DNA of 64,000 nucleotides. Source: Streptomyces sp. NBC_01296 (GTDB taxonomy: Bacteria > Actinomycetota > Actinomycetes > Streptomycetales > Streptomycetaceae). The translations under genes were made by a program, and so were the position numbers. The DNA lies in NCBI RefSeq assembly GCF_035984415.1, contig NZ_CP130720.1:6014001-6078000 (forward strand). The letters run 5' to 3'. Shown here in pieces: positions 41,916 to 52,100 of the stretch. Numbering within the stretch: the stretch's first letter is position 1; every line of letters starts with the position of its first letter. Below the pieces are notes generated by a model. That model was not told the origin of the DNA. It ran no database searches and saw nothing but the letters and a program-made list of their open reading frames with translations.

Positions 41916-43526
41916 ATGACCCAGCACCTCGCCGACGCACTTCCCACCACCACCGGCACCCGGCCCGGCTGGTGGAGAGAAGCGGTGATCTACCAGGTCT
42001 ATCCGCGCAGCTTCGCCGACTCCAACGGGGACGGCATGGGGGACCTCGAAGGCATCCGCAGCCGACTGCCCTACCTCAAGGAGCTGGGCGTCGACGCCGT
42101 CTGGCTCAGCCCGTTCTACGCCTCCCCGCAGGCCGACGCCGGCTACGACGTCGCCGACTACCGGGCCATCGACCCCATGTTCGGCACCCTGCACGACGCC
42201 GACGCCGTGATCCGCGAAGCGCATGAGCTGGGCCTGCGGATCATCGTGGACCTCGTCCCGAACCACTGCTCCGACCAGCACGAATGGTTCAAGCAGGCGC
42301 TGCGGGAAGGCCCCGGCTCCCCGCTGCGCGAGCGCTTCCACTTCCGTGCGGGGCAAGGCGCCGACGGCTGCGAGCCCCCGAACGACTGGGAGTCCATCTT
42401 CGGCGGGCCCGCCTGGACGCGCGTCGCCGACGGCGAGTGGTACCTGCACCTCTTCGCCCCCGAGCAGCCCGACTTCAACTGGGAGCACCCGGCCGTCCAG
42501 GACGAGTTCCGCTCGATCCTGCGCTTCTGGCTCGACCTCGGCGCCGACGGCTTCCGCATCGACGTCGCCCACGGCCTGGTCAAGGCCCCCGGCCTGCCCG
42601 ACCTCGGCCGCGACGAGCAGCTCAAGCTGCTCGGCAACCAGGTGCTGCCCTTCTTCGACCAGGACGGCGTCCACGAGATCTACCGCTCCTGGCGGACCGT
42701 GCTCGACGAGTACGCCGGCGACCGCATCGGCGTCGCCGAGGCCTGGACCCCGAGCGCGGACCGCACGGCCCTGTACCTGCGGCCCGACGAACTGCACCAG
42801 GCGTTCAACTTCCACTACCTGAACACCGGGTGGGACGCGGCTGCGCTGCGCGGCGCCATCGACGACTCGCTCGACGCGATGCGTCCGGTGGGCGCCCCGA
42901 CGACGTGGGTGCTGTCCAACCACGACGTCGTACGGCACGTGACGCGGTACGGCGGCGGCGCGCAGGGCCTGGCCCGGGCACGGGCCGCGGCGCTGCTGAT
43001 GCTGGCGCTGCCCGGGTCGGCGTACGTCTACCAGGGCGAGGAGCTCGGCCTGCCGGAGGTGACCGACCTGCCGGACGAGGTGCGTCAGGATCCCTCCTTC
43101 TTCAAGGAGAACGGCCAGGAGGGGCTGCGCGACGGCTGCCGCGTGCCGATCCCGTGGTCGGGCGACCAGGCCCCGTACGGCTTCGGCGACGGCGGCAGCT
43201 GGCTGCCGCAGCCGGCCGAGTGGGCGGGCTTGAGCGTGGCGGCCCAGACGGGCGACCCGGCCTCGACGCTGGAGCTGTACCGGGCGGCGCTGCGGATCCG
43301 CCGGGAGCGGGCCGACCTGGGCGCGGGCGATGCGGTGCAGTGGCTGGAGGCGCCGGAAGGCGTGCTGGCGTTCCGGCGCGGCGACTTCGTCTGCACCGTG
43401 AACACGACGGGCGAGCCGGTGCGGATGTCCCCGCCGGGGACGGTGCTCCTGGTGAGCGGCGACGCGGCGGACCAGGCGGATCCGGGCGTGCTCGGCGCCG
43501 ACACGGCGGTGTGGTGGCAGGGGTGA
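41916..43526 (+). CDS. aglA: GH13 alpha-glucosidase downstream of malG
   Basis: 536 residues. The ATG at 41916 follows CCAAGGACGAC, 75 bp after malG. Motifs: VPNHCSD (114-120), DGFRIDVAHG with Asp216, GVAEAW with Glu275, SNHDVVRHV with His336/Asp337. No signal peptide. It cleaves glucose from maltose and malto-oligosaccharides in the cytosol, completing the uptake pathway. The order malE-malF-malG-aglA is that of S. coelicolor, hence the symbol. It is clearly paralogous to the leftward enzyme at 36812-38440. Confidence 0.9.
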   Translation: MTQHLADALPTTTGTRPGWWREAVIYQVYPRSFADSNGDGMGDLEGIRSRLPYLKELGVDAVWLSPFYASPQADAGYDVADYRAIDPMFGTLHDADAVIREAHELGLRIIVDLVPNHCSDQHEWFKQALREGPGSPLRERFHFRAGQGADGCEPPNDWESIFGGPAWTRVADGEWYLHLFAPEQPDFNWEHPAVQDEFRSILRFWLDLGADGFRIDVAHGLVKAPGLPDLGRDEQLKLLGNQVLPFFDQDGVHEIYRSWRTVLDEYAGDRIGVAEAWTPSADRTALYLRPDELHQAFNFHYLNTGWDAAALRGAIDDSLDAMRPVGAPTTWVLSNHDVVRHVTRYGGGAQGLARARAAALLMLALPGSAYVYQGEELGLPEVTDLPDEVRQDPSFFKENGQEGLRDGCRVPIPWSGDQAPYGFGDGGSWLPQPAEWAGLSVAAQTGDPASTLELYRAALRIRRERADLGAGDAVQWLEAPEGVLAFRRGDFVCTVNTTGEPVRMSPPGTVLLVSGDAADQADPGVLGADTAVWWQG

Positions 43527-44530
43527 CCTCCCCGCTCCGGCTGACGGACATCGCCGCGCAGGCCCAGGTCAGCGAGGCGACGGTCAGCCGTGTGCTCAAC
43601 GGCAAGGCGGGCGTGGCGGCCGGCACCCGGCACAAGGTGCTGGCCGCCATGGACCTGCTCGGCTACGAGCGGCCCGTACGGCTGCGCCGGCGCAGCAACG
43701 GCCTGGTGGGGCTCCTGATCCCGGAGCTCACCAACCCGATTTTTCCGGCGTTCGCGCAGGTCATAGAGCAGGCGCTGGCCGGCCACGGGTACACGCCGGT
43801 GCTGTGCACGCAGACGCCGGGCGGGGCCACGGAGGACGAGCTGGTGGAGCAGCTCGAGGAGCGGGGGGTCACGGGGATCGTCTTCCTGTCCGGCCTGCAC
43901 GCGGACTCGACGCTGGACCCGTCCCGCTACCAGCGGCTGTCCGCGAGGAATGTTCCCTTCGTCCTGATCAACGGCTTCAACGAGCACGTGAACGCCCCGT
44001 TCATCTCCCCGGACGACCGGGCGGCGGCGGACATGGCGGTACGTCACCTGGTGGACCTGGGGCACCGGCGGATCGGCCTGGCCATAGGGCCGACGCGCTA
44101 CGTCCCCTCGGCCCGCAAGGAGCAGGGGTTCGTCGCCGCGGTGCCGGATGCGGAGTCGGAGGGGCTCATCCAGCGCACGCTGTTCACGGTGGAGGGCGGC
44201 CACGCGGCGGGCGGCGCCCTGCTGGACCGCGGCTGCACCGGCATCGTGTGCGGCAGCGACCCGATGGCGCTCGGCGTGATCCGCGCGGTGAGGGAGCGCG
44301 GCCTGCGCGTCCCGGAGGACGTGTCGGTCGTCGGCTTCGACGACTCGCCGCTGATCGCCTTCACGGACCCGCCGCTGACGACGATCCGCCAGCCGGTCCG
44401 CGCGATGGCGACGGCGGCGGTCGGAGCCCTCCTGGAGGCGGTCGGCGGCACCCCGGTCCAGCGCACGGAGTACGTGTTCCAGCCGGAACTGGTGGTCCGC
44501 GGCTCGACGGGGCAGGGGCCGGGGGAGTAG
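43523..44530 (+). CDS. Second LacI-family regulator
   Basis: 335 residues from GTG 43523, which overlaps the aglA stop (GTGA). HTH: LRLTDIAAQAQVSEATVSRVLNGKAGVAAGTR, with a recognition helix identical to that of the MalR copy. The ligand domain resembles MalR (NPIFPAFAQVIEQAL, TQTPGGATEDEL, VVGFDDSPLIAFTDPPLTTIRQP). The short FVAAVPDAESEG segment is shortened by about 11 residues relative to MalR near the middle. It ends the mal operon and should bind the same or very similar operators. Whether it is a co-repressor or has a different inducer cannot be told. Confidence 0.85.
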   Translation: MTSPLRLTDIAAQAQVSEATVSRVLNGKAGVAAGTRHKVLAAMDLLGYERPVRLRRRSNGLVGLLIPELTNPIFPAFAQVIEQALAGHGYTPVLCTQTPGGATEDELVEQLEERGVTGIVFLSGLHADSTLDPSRYQRLSARNVPFVLINGFNEHVNAPFISPDDRAAADMAVRHLVDLGHRRIGLAIGPTRYVPSARKEQGFVAAVPDAESEGLIQRTLFTVEGGHAAGGALLDRGCTGIVCGSDPMALGVIRAVRERGLRVPEDVSVVGFDDSPLIAFTDPPLTTIRQPVRAMATAAVGALLEAVGGTPVQRTEYVFQPELVVRGSTGQGPGE

Positions 44531-44596
44531 GGGCCTTCACGGCCTGGGCGGTGTCGGGCCCGGCTGGTGGCTGTCCACCCGCCGGGCCCGTGGCTG

Positions 44597-44637
44597 CGAC
44601 GGCGGGGGTCCCCAAGGTGTGGGGACCCCCGCCGTCG
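44597..44637. terminator. Strong bidirectional terminator
   Basis: An 18-bp perfect stem (44597-44614 with 44620-44637; CGACGGCGGGGGTCCCCA) and a 5-nt loop AGGTG, between the LacI gene and the convergent NHL gene. Confidence 0.8.
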
Positions 44638-44650
44638 TATGTGCCGGGCG

Positions 44651-45808
44651 TTACGCCATGACCTTGCCGATGCCTCCCAGGGCCTGCGTGGCGCGTTGGG
44701 AGATCTGCCAGAGCTGGCCCCCGACGTTGCTGACGTAGATCTGGCCGTTGGCGGTGTCCAGCGCGAGGCCTTCGCACGTCGCCAGGCCGCTGGCCACCAC
44801 GCGCTGCGCGCCGTCGGCCAGGGTGATCTCGTACAGGCGCCCGTTCAGATGGTCGAGGGTGTATGCCCTGCCGTCGCCGGTGAGCTCCACGCGGATGGTG
44901 CTCGCCCCGGGGAGGTTGGTCAGGACGCGCTTGGCGCCGTCGGCCAGGTTGACCTCGTACAGGTTGCCGCCGTTGTCCTTCTGGCCGACGTACGCCTTGC
45001 CCTTCCCGTCCAGCGCCACCGCGGAAGTGCCGATCGGCAGGCCGGTGGCGACCGTGGTCTTCTGTCCGCTCTGCAGGTCGACCGCGGTCAGCTTCCCTTC
45101 GCTGTGGCTGACGACGTAGGCCTTGCCCGCTCCGTCCAGCGCGAGGCCGTATGCGCCGGGGACGCCGGCGACCACGCTGGAGGTGCCGCTGGACAGGTCC
45201 ACTGCGACCAGGCGCCCGCCGGCGTAGTCGGTGCTGTAGGCCTTGCCCTTTCCGTCCAGCTTCACATCGCCGATGTCGCCCAGGCTGCCCGCGGCCACGC
45301 GCTGGGCGCCGGTGGCGATCTTCACCGCGGACAGCTTCACGCCGCCTCGGTCGGCGACGTACGCCGTGTTCTGCGACGGGTCCACGGCGAGGCCCTCGGA
45401 CGTCCCCAGGCCCGTCGTGATCAGGGCGTAGCCCCTCCTGTTGCCCATCAGCTTCGACAGGTCTTCGGCCTTCGGCATGTCTTCGTCGCTGATGTGGGGC
45501 TGAGGCGGTCCGGACGCCTTCAGGGTCGACGAGGCCATGCTGGACGTCGAGGCGGGGTTCGCGACGACCTGACGCTGATCGGCGGATGCCTGATTGATCT
45601 TCTGGAAGAGGGGATTGATGAACCCCATGACGTCGAACGCCCCGTGCGCGGTCTGACGCACGAGCCACGGGTCGCGCTGACTCTCCAGTTTGCGTACGGC
45701 GTCCGAGACGTCCCCGGCGCCGGGAGTGTCCTTGTTGAGGGATTCGGCGGACTGTTTGGCGGAGTTCGCTTCGCTTCCGCTGCTGTCGAAGATGTTTTCA
45801 AAAGACAT
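44651..45808 (-). CDS. NHL/virginiamycin-lyase-like beta-propeller protein
   Basis: 385 residues from ATG 45808 (AGGAGG 8 bp upstream). The first 115 residues are polar and helical (VSDAVRKLESQRDPWLVRQT). The rest has six or so blades with G-LAVD/LALDGAGKAYV repeats: GTSEGLAVDPSQNTAYVADR, DVKLDGKGKAYSTDYA, GLALDGAGKAYVVSHS, VALDGKGKAYVGQKD. That is an NHL/SMP-30-type propeller. No signal peptide. It is co-transcribed (24 bp) with an aerolysin-like protein, so a role as its partner or surface anchor is possible. G+C content is lower than in flanking genes. Confidence 0.7.
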   Translation of the reverse strand: MSFENIFDSSGSEANSAKQSAESLNKDTPGAGDVSDAVRKLESQRDPWLVRQTAHGAFDVMGFINPLFQKINQASADQRQVVANPASTSSMASSTLKASGPPQPHISDEDMPKAEDLSKLMGNRRGYALITTGLGTSEGLAVDPSQNTAYVADRGGVKLSAVKIATGAQRVAAGSLGDIGDVKLDGKGKAYSTDYAGGRLVAVDLSSGTSSVVAGVPGAYGLALDGAGKAYVVSHSEGKLTAVDLQSGQKTTVATGLPIGTSAVALDGKGKAYVGQKDNGGNLYEVNLADGAKRVLTNLPGASTIRVELTGDGRAYTLDHLNGRLYEITLADGAQRVVASGLATCEGLALDTANGQIYVSNVGGQLWQISQRATQALGGIGKVMA

Positions 45809-45832
45809 GGGTCTTCCTCCTGATGCAGTCGG

Positions 45833-46909
45833 TCACGCCTTGTGGAGAGGCGCCTTCTGGCTCTGGTAATCAAGGGTTTCAGGCTGGAAGACCCGGTGTT
45901 CCCCGGTGCGGACGGCGACGGTTTCGGCCGCTCCCCTCTGCATGAATCGCTTGCCTTCGTCGGCCAGGTCGAAATAGCTGCCATCCGTGATGGAATCGCC
46001 GAGTTTCCATGCGATGACCTGAGAGTATTTCTGGTCCTTGGGGTGCAGGGGAGTCTCCTTGACTGCTACCGGCTTGGGGTAGTACAAGGCGACCCAGCCG
46101 CCGAAGGTGACCGGGAATTCGTAATCGAACTGCCTCACCTGGCGTCGTGTCGTGGCCATGATGTCCGCTCGGCTCATCACTTCCAGACTGACCGATGACT
46201 GGTGTTTCCATTCAGTGGTCAAAGAACCGCTGACAGAGGCCGTGATGCCGAGGAGAAGGTCTGCCCATAATTCCCCGGTACCCGTGACGGAAGTCGAGGC
46301 TGTTGTCGTATTCGTCGCCTCCGTGTGGGACTCGTTGTCGACGCCCTGGTTGTCCTTGCTGTTCTTCAGGGTGGTCTTCTGGTACTGCATCATCGCCATG
46401 CTCTTCTGCAGCTGCTCCTGCAGCGATGCGGTGGACTTCGCCCCGAACGTCAGCTTCACCTCCCCCTGGAGCGACCAGCTGATCGTGTTCGAGATCGAGA
46501 ATTCGACCGTGTCCGTGACGGTGATTTTGACGGGGTCGGTTCCATTGATGTACGTCTGCTTGGAGATCATGTCGGGTGGGGGCTGTGTGATGTCGCTTCG
46601 CTCTTCGACGACCGGTACGCCCATGTTCATGTATGCGCGCCACCCGCGCTCGTGCGCCGCTTTCTCATCCTCAGGAAAGGCGCCGTATCGCACCTTGTTC
46701 AAGCAGAACCCGATGGGGCTGATCGACTCTCCGGCTTTTTCGGTGGTCCTCTTGAGTGCAGGATGCCGCAGGATGTTCCGCTTCAGTATTTCGTCGGCCT
46801 TGATGCCGATTTCGAGCTCGTCTTGGTTCCGGGTGGTGAGTGGATGGCGCATGAATACATCGTTGATATAAGCCTTGCCCACGTCGCTCGTCATGCTGTT
46901 TGCCGACAT
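45833..46909 (-). CDS. Aerolysin-type (ETX/MTX2-like) pore-forming protein candidate
   Basis: 358 residues from ATG 46909 (AAGGAG about 11 bp upstream). Residues about 130-260 alternate polar and hydrophobic residues in long strands: YINGTDPVKITVTDTVEFS, TISWSLQGEVKLTFGA, a Ser/Thr-rich loop (TNTTTASTSVTGTG), SVSGSLTTEWKHQSSVSLEV. That matches the beta-hairpin-forming domain of ETX/MTX2/aerolysin toxins, which begins with a NxTD motif. There is no signal peptide. A C-terminal FPVTFGGWVALYYPKP strand block follows. The assignment is by pattern. It could also be a structural beta protein. It is upstream of and co-transcribed with the NHL propeller gene. Confidence 0.5.
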   Translation of the reverse strand: MSANSMTSDVGKAYINDVFMRHPLTTRNQDELEIGIKADEILKRNILRHPALKRTTEKAGESISPIGFCLNKVRYGAFPEDEKAAHERGWRAYMNMGVPVVEERSDITQPPPDMISKQTYINGTDPVKITVTDTVEFSISNTISWSLQGEVKLTFGAKSTASLQEQLQKSMAMMQYQKTTLKNSKDNQGVDNESHTEATNTTTASTSVTGTGELWADLLLGITASVSGSLTTEWKHQSSVSLEVMSRADIMATTRRQVRQFDYEFPVTFGGWVALYYPKPVAVKETPLHPKDQKYSQVIAWKLGDSITDGSYFDLADEGKRFMQRGAAETVAVRTGEHRVFQPETLDYQSQKAPLHKA

Positions 46910-47370
46910 GCTCTTGGGGGCTCCTTACGTTGAAATCAGAAGGATTGTTGTTTGGCACCGCTGGGTGCAGGGTGAAACTACGTGGGTGACGCCGGGTAAC
47001 CGCCACGTCGAAGTGGCCATGCTGGCGAAAACCGGACGGATCCCGTTGACCACCCGCTTGATCGATTTCCGGGCGGTCGCCCGACCGGCCCGTCCCCCGT
47101 CACCTGCACCGTCGTGGGCGCGGAAGGTGGCCGGATCCCGGCAGTTCGGACGCCTCGCGCGGCTGCGGAGTGTGAGGAAGTGGCGGGGATGCGGCGCCTG
47201 TGCGGGTGCGGGCCCGGGCGGGCCGGTCCGTGGTTCCTACACGACTTGGCTGTCCGGCAGGACACGCCCTGGAAACAATTCTGCAATCTCTTGCGCAAAC
47301 TCTTGCAGGGCTCCTACCTGGCCCCTACGGTCGCTGCAATCCCCACCTCTTCCGCCAGGAGGCCCCCCGC
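46910..47370. other. Divergent promoter region of toxin-like gene and alpha-amylase
   Basis: 461 bp. Its left third is AT-richer (46925-46970, TTGAAATCAGAAGGATTGTTG) and probably holds the promoter of the leftward NHL/aerolysin pair. Its right third carries the CTTGCAG-type repeats and promoter of the amylase. No gene is supported. Confidence 0.5.
47281..47331 (+). promoter_or_regulatory. Amylase promoter with LacI/MalR-type operator
   Basis: CTGCAA (47281-47286), TTGCGCAA (47291-47298) and CTTGCAG (47302-47308) give an inverted CTGCAA...TTGCAG pair and CTCTTGC direct repeats. CTTGCA (47302-47307) also serves as a -35 box, with TACGGT (47326-47331) 18 bp away as -10. The repressor site would then cover the -35 region. 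Confidence 0.55.
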
Positions 47371-49080
47371 ATGCCTGCCAGAGCCGTCAGAGCTGCAACT
47401 CTTTTCGCCGCGACCGCACTTGCCGCAGCCGCCCTCACCGGCCCGGCACCGCAGGCCGTCGCCGCGGCGCCCGGTGACAAGGACGTCACCGCCGTCCTCT
47501 TCGAGTGGCGCTTCGAGTCCGTCGCCAAGGCCTGCAGCGATGCGCTCGGGCCCGCCGGGTACGGGTACGTCCAGGTCTCGCCGCCCCAGGAGCACATCCA
47601 GGGCTCGCAGTGGTGGACCTCGTACCAGCCCGTCAGCTACAAGATCGCCGGGCGGCTCGGGGACCGGGCCGCGTTCAAGGCCATGGTCGACACCTGCCAC
47701 GCCGCCGGGGTGAAGGTCGTCGCCGACTCCGTGATCAACCACATGGCGGCCGGCGACGGTGTCGGGACCGGTGGTTCGTCGTACACGAAGTACGGCTATC
47801 CCGGGGTCTATTCAGGCTCCGACATGGACGACTGCCGCGCGACCATCTCCAACTACCAGGACCGGGCCAATGTGCAGAACTGCGAGCTCGTGCAGCTCGC
47901 CGACCTGGACACGGGCGAGGACTACGTGCGGGGTCGGATCGCCGGGTACCTGAACGACCTGCTGTCGCTGGGTGTCGACGGCTTCCGGATCGACGCCGCC
48001 AAGCACATGCCCGCCGCCGACCTCGCCAACATAAAGTCCCGGCTGACCAACCCGGGCGCGTACTGGAAGCAGGAGGCGATCTACGGCGCCGGTGAGGCCG
48101 TCTCGCCCTCCGAGTACCTCGGCAACGGCGACGTGCAGGAGTTCCGTTACGCGCGGGACCTCAAGCGGGTCTTCCAGAGCGAGAACCTCGCCTACCTGAA
48201 GAACTTCGGCGAGGCCTGGGGTTACATGCCGAGCGGGCAGTCCGCCGTCTTCGTCGACAACCACGACACCGAGCGGGTCGGCGACACCCTGAACTACAAG
48301 GACGGCTCCGCCTACACCCTCGCCGGCGTCTTCATGCTGGCGTGGCCGTACGGATCCCCCGACGTGCACTCCGGGTACGAGTGGACCGACAAGGACGCCG
48401 GCCCGCCGAACGGCGGCACGGCGAACGCCTGTTACGCCGACGGGTGGAAGTGCCAGCACGCCTGGCGGGAGATCTCCTCCATGGTCGCCTTCCGCAACGC
48501 GGCCCGCGGCCAGGCCGTCACCAACTGGTGGGACAACGGCGCCGACCAGATCGCCTTCGGGCGCGGCGCCAAGGCGTACGTCGCCATCAACCACGAGGGC
48601 GCGGCCCTCACCCGGACCTTCCAGAGCTCGCTCCCGGCCGGCGACTACTGCGACGTGCAGAGCGGGCGCACGGTGAACGTGAACTCCGCCGGGCAGTTCA
48701 CCGCCACCCTCGGGGCCGGTACCGCCCTCGCCCTGCACGTCAACGCCCGTACCTGCAGCGGCGGCGGGAGCACTCCACCGCCGGCGGCCGCAGGCGCCTC
48801 GTTCGCCGTCAACGCCACCACCGTCCCCGGGCAGAACGTCTACGTCACCGGGGACCGCGCCGAGCTCGGCGGCTGGAACACCGGCAGCGCCCTCAAGCTC
48901 GACCCGGCGGCCTACCCCGTCTGGAAGCTCGACGTGTCGCTCCCGGCCGGGACCGCCTTCTCGTACAAGTACCTCCGCAAGGACGCCGCCGGGAACGTCA
49001 CCTGGGAGAGCGGGGCCAACCGCTCCGCCACCGTCCCGGCGAGCGGCAAGGTCGCACTGAACGACACCTGGCGCAACTGA
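47371..49080 (+). CDS. Secreted alpha-amylase with CBM20 starch-binding domain
   Basis: 569 residues from ATG 47371 (CAGGAGG 8 bp upstream). Signal peptide about 1-32, cleaved near AVAAA-PG. The GH13 catalytic domain has DSVINHM (118-125), GFRIDAAKH with nucleophile Asp208, GEAVSPSE with Glu242 and FVDNHD (294-299), an animal-type amylase layout. Cys are conserved in pairs. Residues about 470-569 are a CBM20-type starch-binding domain (VYVTGDRAELGGWNTGSALKLDPAAYPVWKLDVSLPAGTAFSYKYLRKD). It cleaves internal alpha-1,4 bonds of starch outside the cell and feeds the mal transporter. Confidence 0.95.
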   Translation: MPARAVRAATLFAATALAAAALTGPAPQAVAAAPGDKDVTAVLFEWRFESVAKACSDALGPAGYGYVQVSPPQEHIQGSQWWTSYQPVSYKIAGRLGDRAAFKAMVDTCHAAGVKVVADSVINHMAAGDGVGTGGSSYTKYGYPGVYSGSDMDDCRATISNYQDRANVQNCELVQLADLDTGEDYVRGRIAGYLNDLLSLGVDGFRIDAAKHMPAADLANIKSRLTNPGAYWKQEAIYGAGEAVSPSEYLGNGDVQEFRYARDLKRVFQSENLAYLKNFGEAWGYMPSGQSAVFVDNHDTERVGDTLNYKDGSAYTLAGVFMLAWPYGSPDVHSGYEWTDKDAGPPNGGTANACYADGWKCQHAWREISSMVAFRNAARGQAVTNWWDNGADQIAFGRGAKAYVAINHEGAALTRTFQSSLPAGDYCDVQSGRTVNVNSAGQFTATLGAGTALALHVNARTCSGGGSTPPPAAAGASFAVNATTVPGQNVYVTGDRAELGGWNTGSALKLDPAAYPVWKLDVSLPAGTAFSYKYLRKDAAGNVTWESGANRSATVPASGKVALNDTWRN

Positions 49081-49097
49081 CCCGCTTCCACAGACAA

Positions 49098-49140
49098 GGG
49101 CCGCCCGGCAATCCATGTCCCTGCCACCGCCGGGCGGCCC
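49098..49140. terminator. Hairpin between amylase and pullulanase genes
   Basis: GGGCCGCCCGGC (49098-49109) pairs exactly with 49129-49140 around a 19-nt loop. It lies in the 94-bp gap, so the pullulanase gene may have its own expression level. Confidence 0.6.
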
Positions 49141-49174
49141 TCATCCACGTGCCCCGTACACAAGGAGACCCGCC

Positions 49175-52100
49175 TTGATACGCCCCGCCGCAGGAGCGAT
49201 CGCCGCCGCCCTGGCCGTGACGCTCCTGCCCGCCCTTCCGGCAGCGGCCGCCGCGCCGCCCGCCCCGCCCTCGGACGCGAAGCTGGCCGCCGAGCCGGCA
49301 CGCCACGACCTGACCCGGGAGCAGTTCTACTTCGTCCTCCCGGACCGGTTCGCGAACGGCGATCCGCGCAACGACACCGGCGGCCTGACCGGCACCCGGC
49401 TCGAGACCGGGCTGGACCCGACGGACAAGGGCTTCTACCAGGGCGGCGACCTCAAGGGGCTGACCGACCGGCTCGACTACATCAAGGGGCTCGGGACCAC
49501 CGCCATCTGGATGGCGCCGATCTTCAAGAACCAGCCGGTGCAGGGGAAGGGGGCCGACGTCTCCGCCGGGTACCACGGGTACTGGATCACCGACTTCACG
49601 CAGGTCGACCCGCACTTCGGTACCAACGCCGACCTGGAGCGGCTGATCGACAAGGCGCACGCGAAGGGGATGAAGGTCTTCTTCGACGTCATCACCAACC
49701 ACACCGCCGACGTCGTCGACTACCGGGAGCAGTCGTACTCCTACCTGTCGAAGGGGGCCTTCCCCTATCTGACGAAGGACGGGGTGCCGTTCGAGGATGC
49801 CGACTACGCGGACGGGAAGAAGAAGTTCCCGCGGGTCGACGCCGGGTCCTTCCCGCGGACGCCGTTCGTGCCCGACGCGAAGAAGGGGCTGAAGGCCCCC
49901 GCCTGGCTCAACGACCCGACGATGTACCACAACCGGGGTGATTCCACCTTCGCCGGGGAGTCCTCCGACCAGGGTGACTTCTTCGGCCTCGACGATCTGT
50001 GGACCGAGCGCCCCGAGGTCGTCGACGGGATGGAGAAGATCTACGAGAAGTGGGTCAAGGACTTCGCGATCGACGGCTTCCGCATCGACACGGTCAAGCA
50101 CGTCAACACCGGGTTCTGGACGCAGTGGGCCACCGCCCTCGACAAGTACGCCGCCCAGCGCGGCCGGAAGAACTTCTTCATGTTCGGCGAGGTCTACTCC
50201 GCCGACACCGCCGTCACCTCGCCGTACGTGACGCAGGGCCGCCTCGACGCCACCCTCGACTTCCCGCTCCAGGACGCGATCCGCTCGTACGCCTCCCAGG
50301 GCGCGGCGGCCTCGCGGCTGGGCTCCGTACTGGCCGACGACTACCGGTACACCACGGACAAGGCGAACGCGTACGAGCAGGTCACCTTCCTCGGCAACCA
50401 CGACATGGGCCGCTTCGGGAGCTTCCTGAAGCAGGACCGGCCGGGGGCGGGGGAGCAGGAGCTGCTGGACCGCTACCGGCTCGCCAACGAGCTGATGTTC
50501 TTCTCCCGGGGCAACCCGGTGGTCTACTCCGGCGACGAGCAGGGCTTCACGGGTGCCGGCGGCGACAAGGACGCCCGGCAGCCGCTGTTCGCCACGAAGG
50601 TCGCCGACTACCTGGACGACGACCAGCTCGGAACGGTGCGCACCCACGCGAGCGATGCCTATGATCCGGGACACCCGCTCTACAAGCAGATCAGTGCTCT
50701 CTCGAAGCTGACGAAGGACCACCCGGCCCTGCGGGACGGCGTCCAGAGTGAACGTTTCGCCGACGGGTCCGTCTACGCCTTCGCCCGTACCGACGCCCGC
50801 TCCCGCACCGAGTACCTCGTCGCCGCCAACAACGCCGCCGAAGCCCGGACCGTCGAGCTCGACGCCCCGGCCGGCGCCCAGTACCGCACCCTGTACGGCG
50901 GCAACGCACTGCTCCGCGCCTCCACGGCCGGCAAGCTCGCCGTCACCGTTCCCGCCCTCGGCTCGGTGGTCCTCCAGGGCATCGCCCCCCTCGCCGCCCC
51001 CTCGACCAAGCCCGCCCTCACCCTCAAGGCCCCTGCCCCCGGAGCCACCGGAACCGTCGAGCTCTCCGCCGACGTCACCGGCGGCGGCCTGAACCGGGTC
51101 GTCTTCGCCGCCCAGACCGGCACCGGGAAGTGGCAGGTCCTCGGCTCCGCGGACCACGCCCCCTACAAGGTCACCCAGAACATCACGGCCCCCGCCGGCA
51201 CCGCCCTGCGCTACAAGGCCGTCGTCGTGGACTCCGCCGGCCACCGCGCGAGCGCCCTCGCCGAGTCCGTCTCCGGCCAGGTCCCGCCCGCCCCGGCCCC
51301 CACCGCCACCCAGCGCGACTACGCGGTCGTCCACTACAACCGCCCCGACGGCGACTACACCAACTGGCGGCTCTACGCCTGGGGCGACATCGCCGACGGC
51401 GAAGGCACGCCCTGGCCCGCCGGCCACGGCTTCACCGGCCGCGACGCGTACGGCGCCTTCGCCTACGTCAAGCTCAAGCCCGGCGCCTCCTCCGTCGGTT
51501 ACCTCGTCATCGACAAGGACGGCAACAAGGACGTCGCCGCCGACCGCACCCTCGACGTGACGAAGACCGGCGAAGTCTGGCTCGAGCAGGGCAAGGAAGC
51601 GGCCCGCACCGACCGCCCCGCCTACCCGCCGCAGGACGCGACCAAGGCCGTCCTCCACTACCAGCGCGCCGACGGTGCCTACGACGGCTGGGGCCTGCAC
51701 GTCTGGACCGGCGCCGCGAGCCCGACCGACTGGTCCAAGCCGCTGCTGCCCGTCCGCACCGACTCCTACGGCGCGGTCTACGAGGTCCCGCTCGCGGCCG
51801 GGGCGACCAGCCTCAGCTACATCCTCCACAAGGGCGACGAGAAGGACCTCCCCTCCGACCAGTCCCTGGATCTGAAGGCCACCGGCCACGAGGTCTGGAT
51901 GCTGGGCGGCCGGGCCCCGTACCTCCTCCCCCAGCCCGCCGGCTCCTCCGCCGCCCTGGACCTCACCAAGGCCCAGGCCGTGTGGATCGACCGCGACACC
52001 CTCGCCTGGAACGCCCCCGCGGCCGCCGCCTCCGTCCAGCTCCTCGCCTCCCGCGAAGGCGCGATCACCGCGGAGAACGGCATCCTGCACGCGGACGGCG

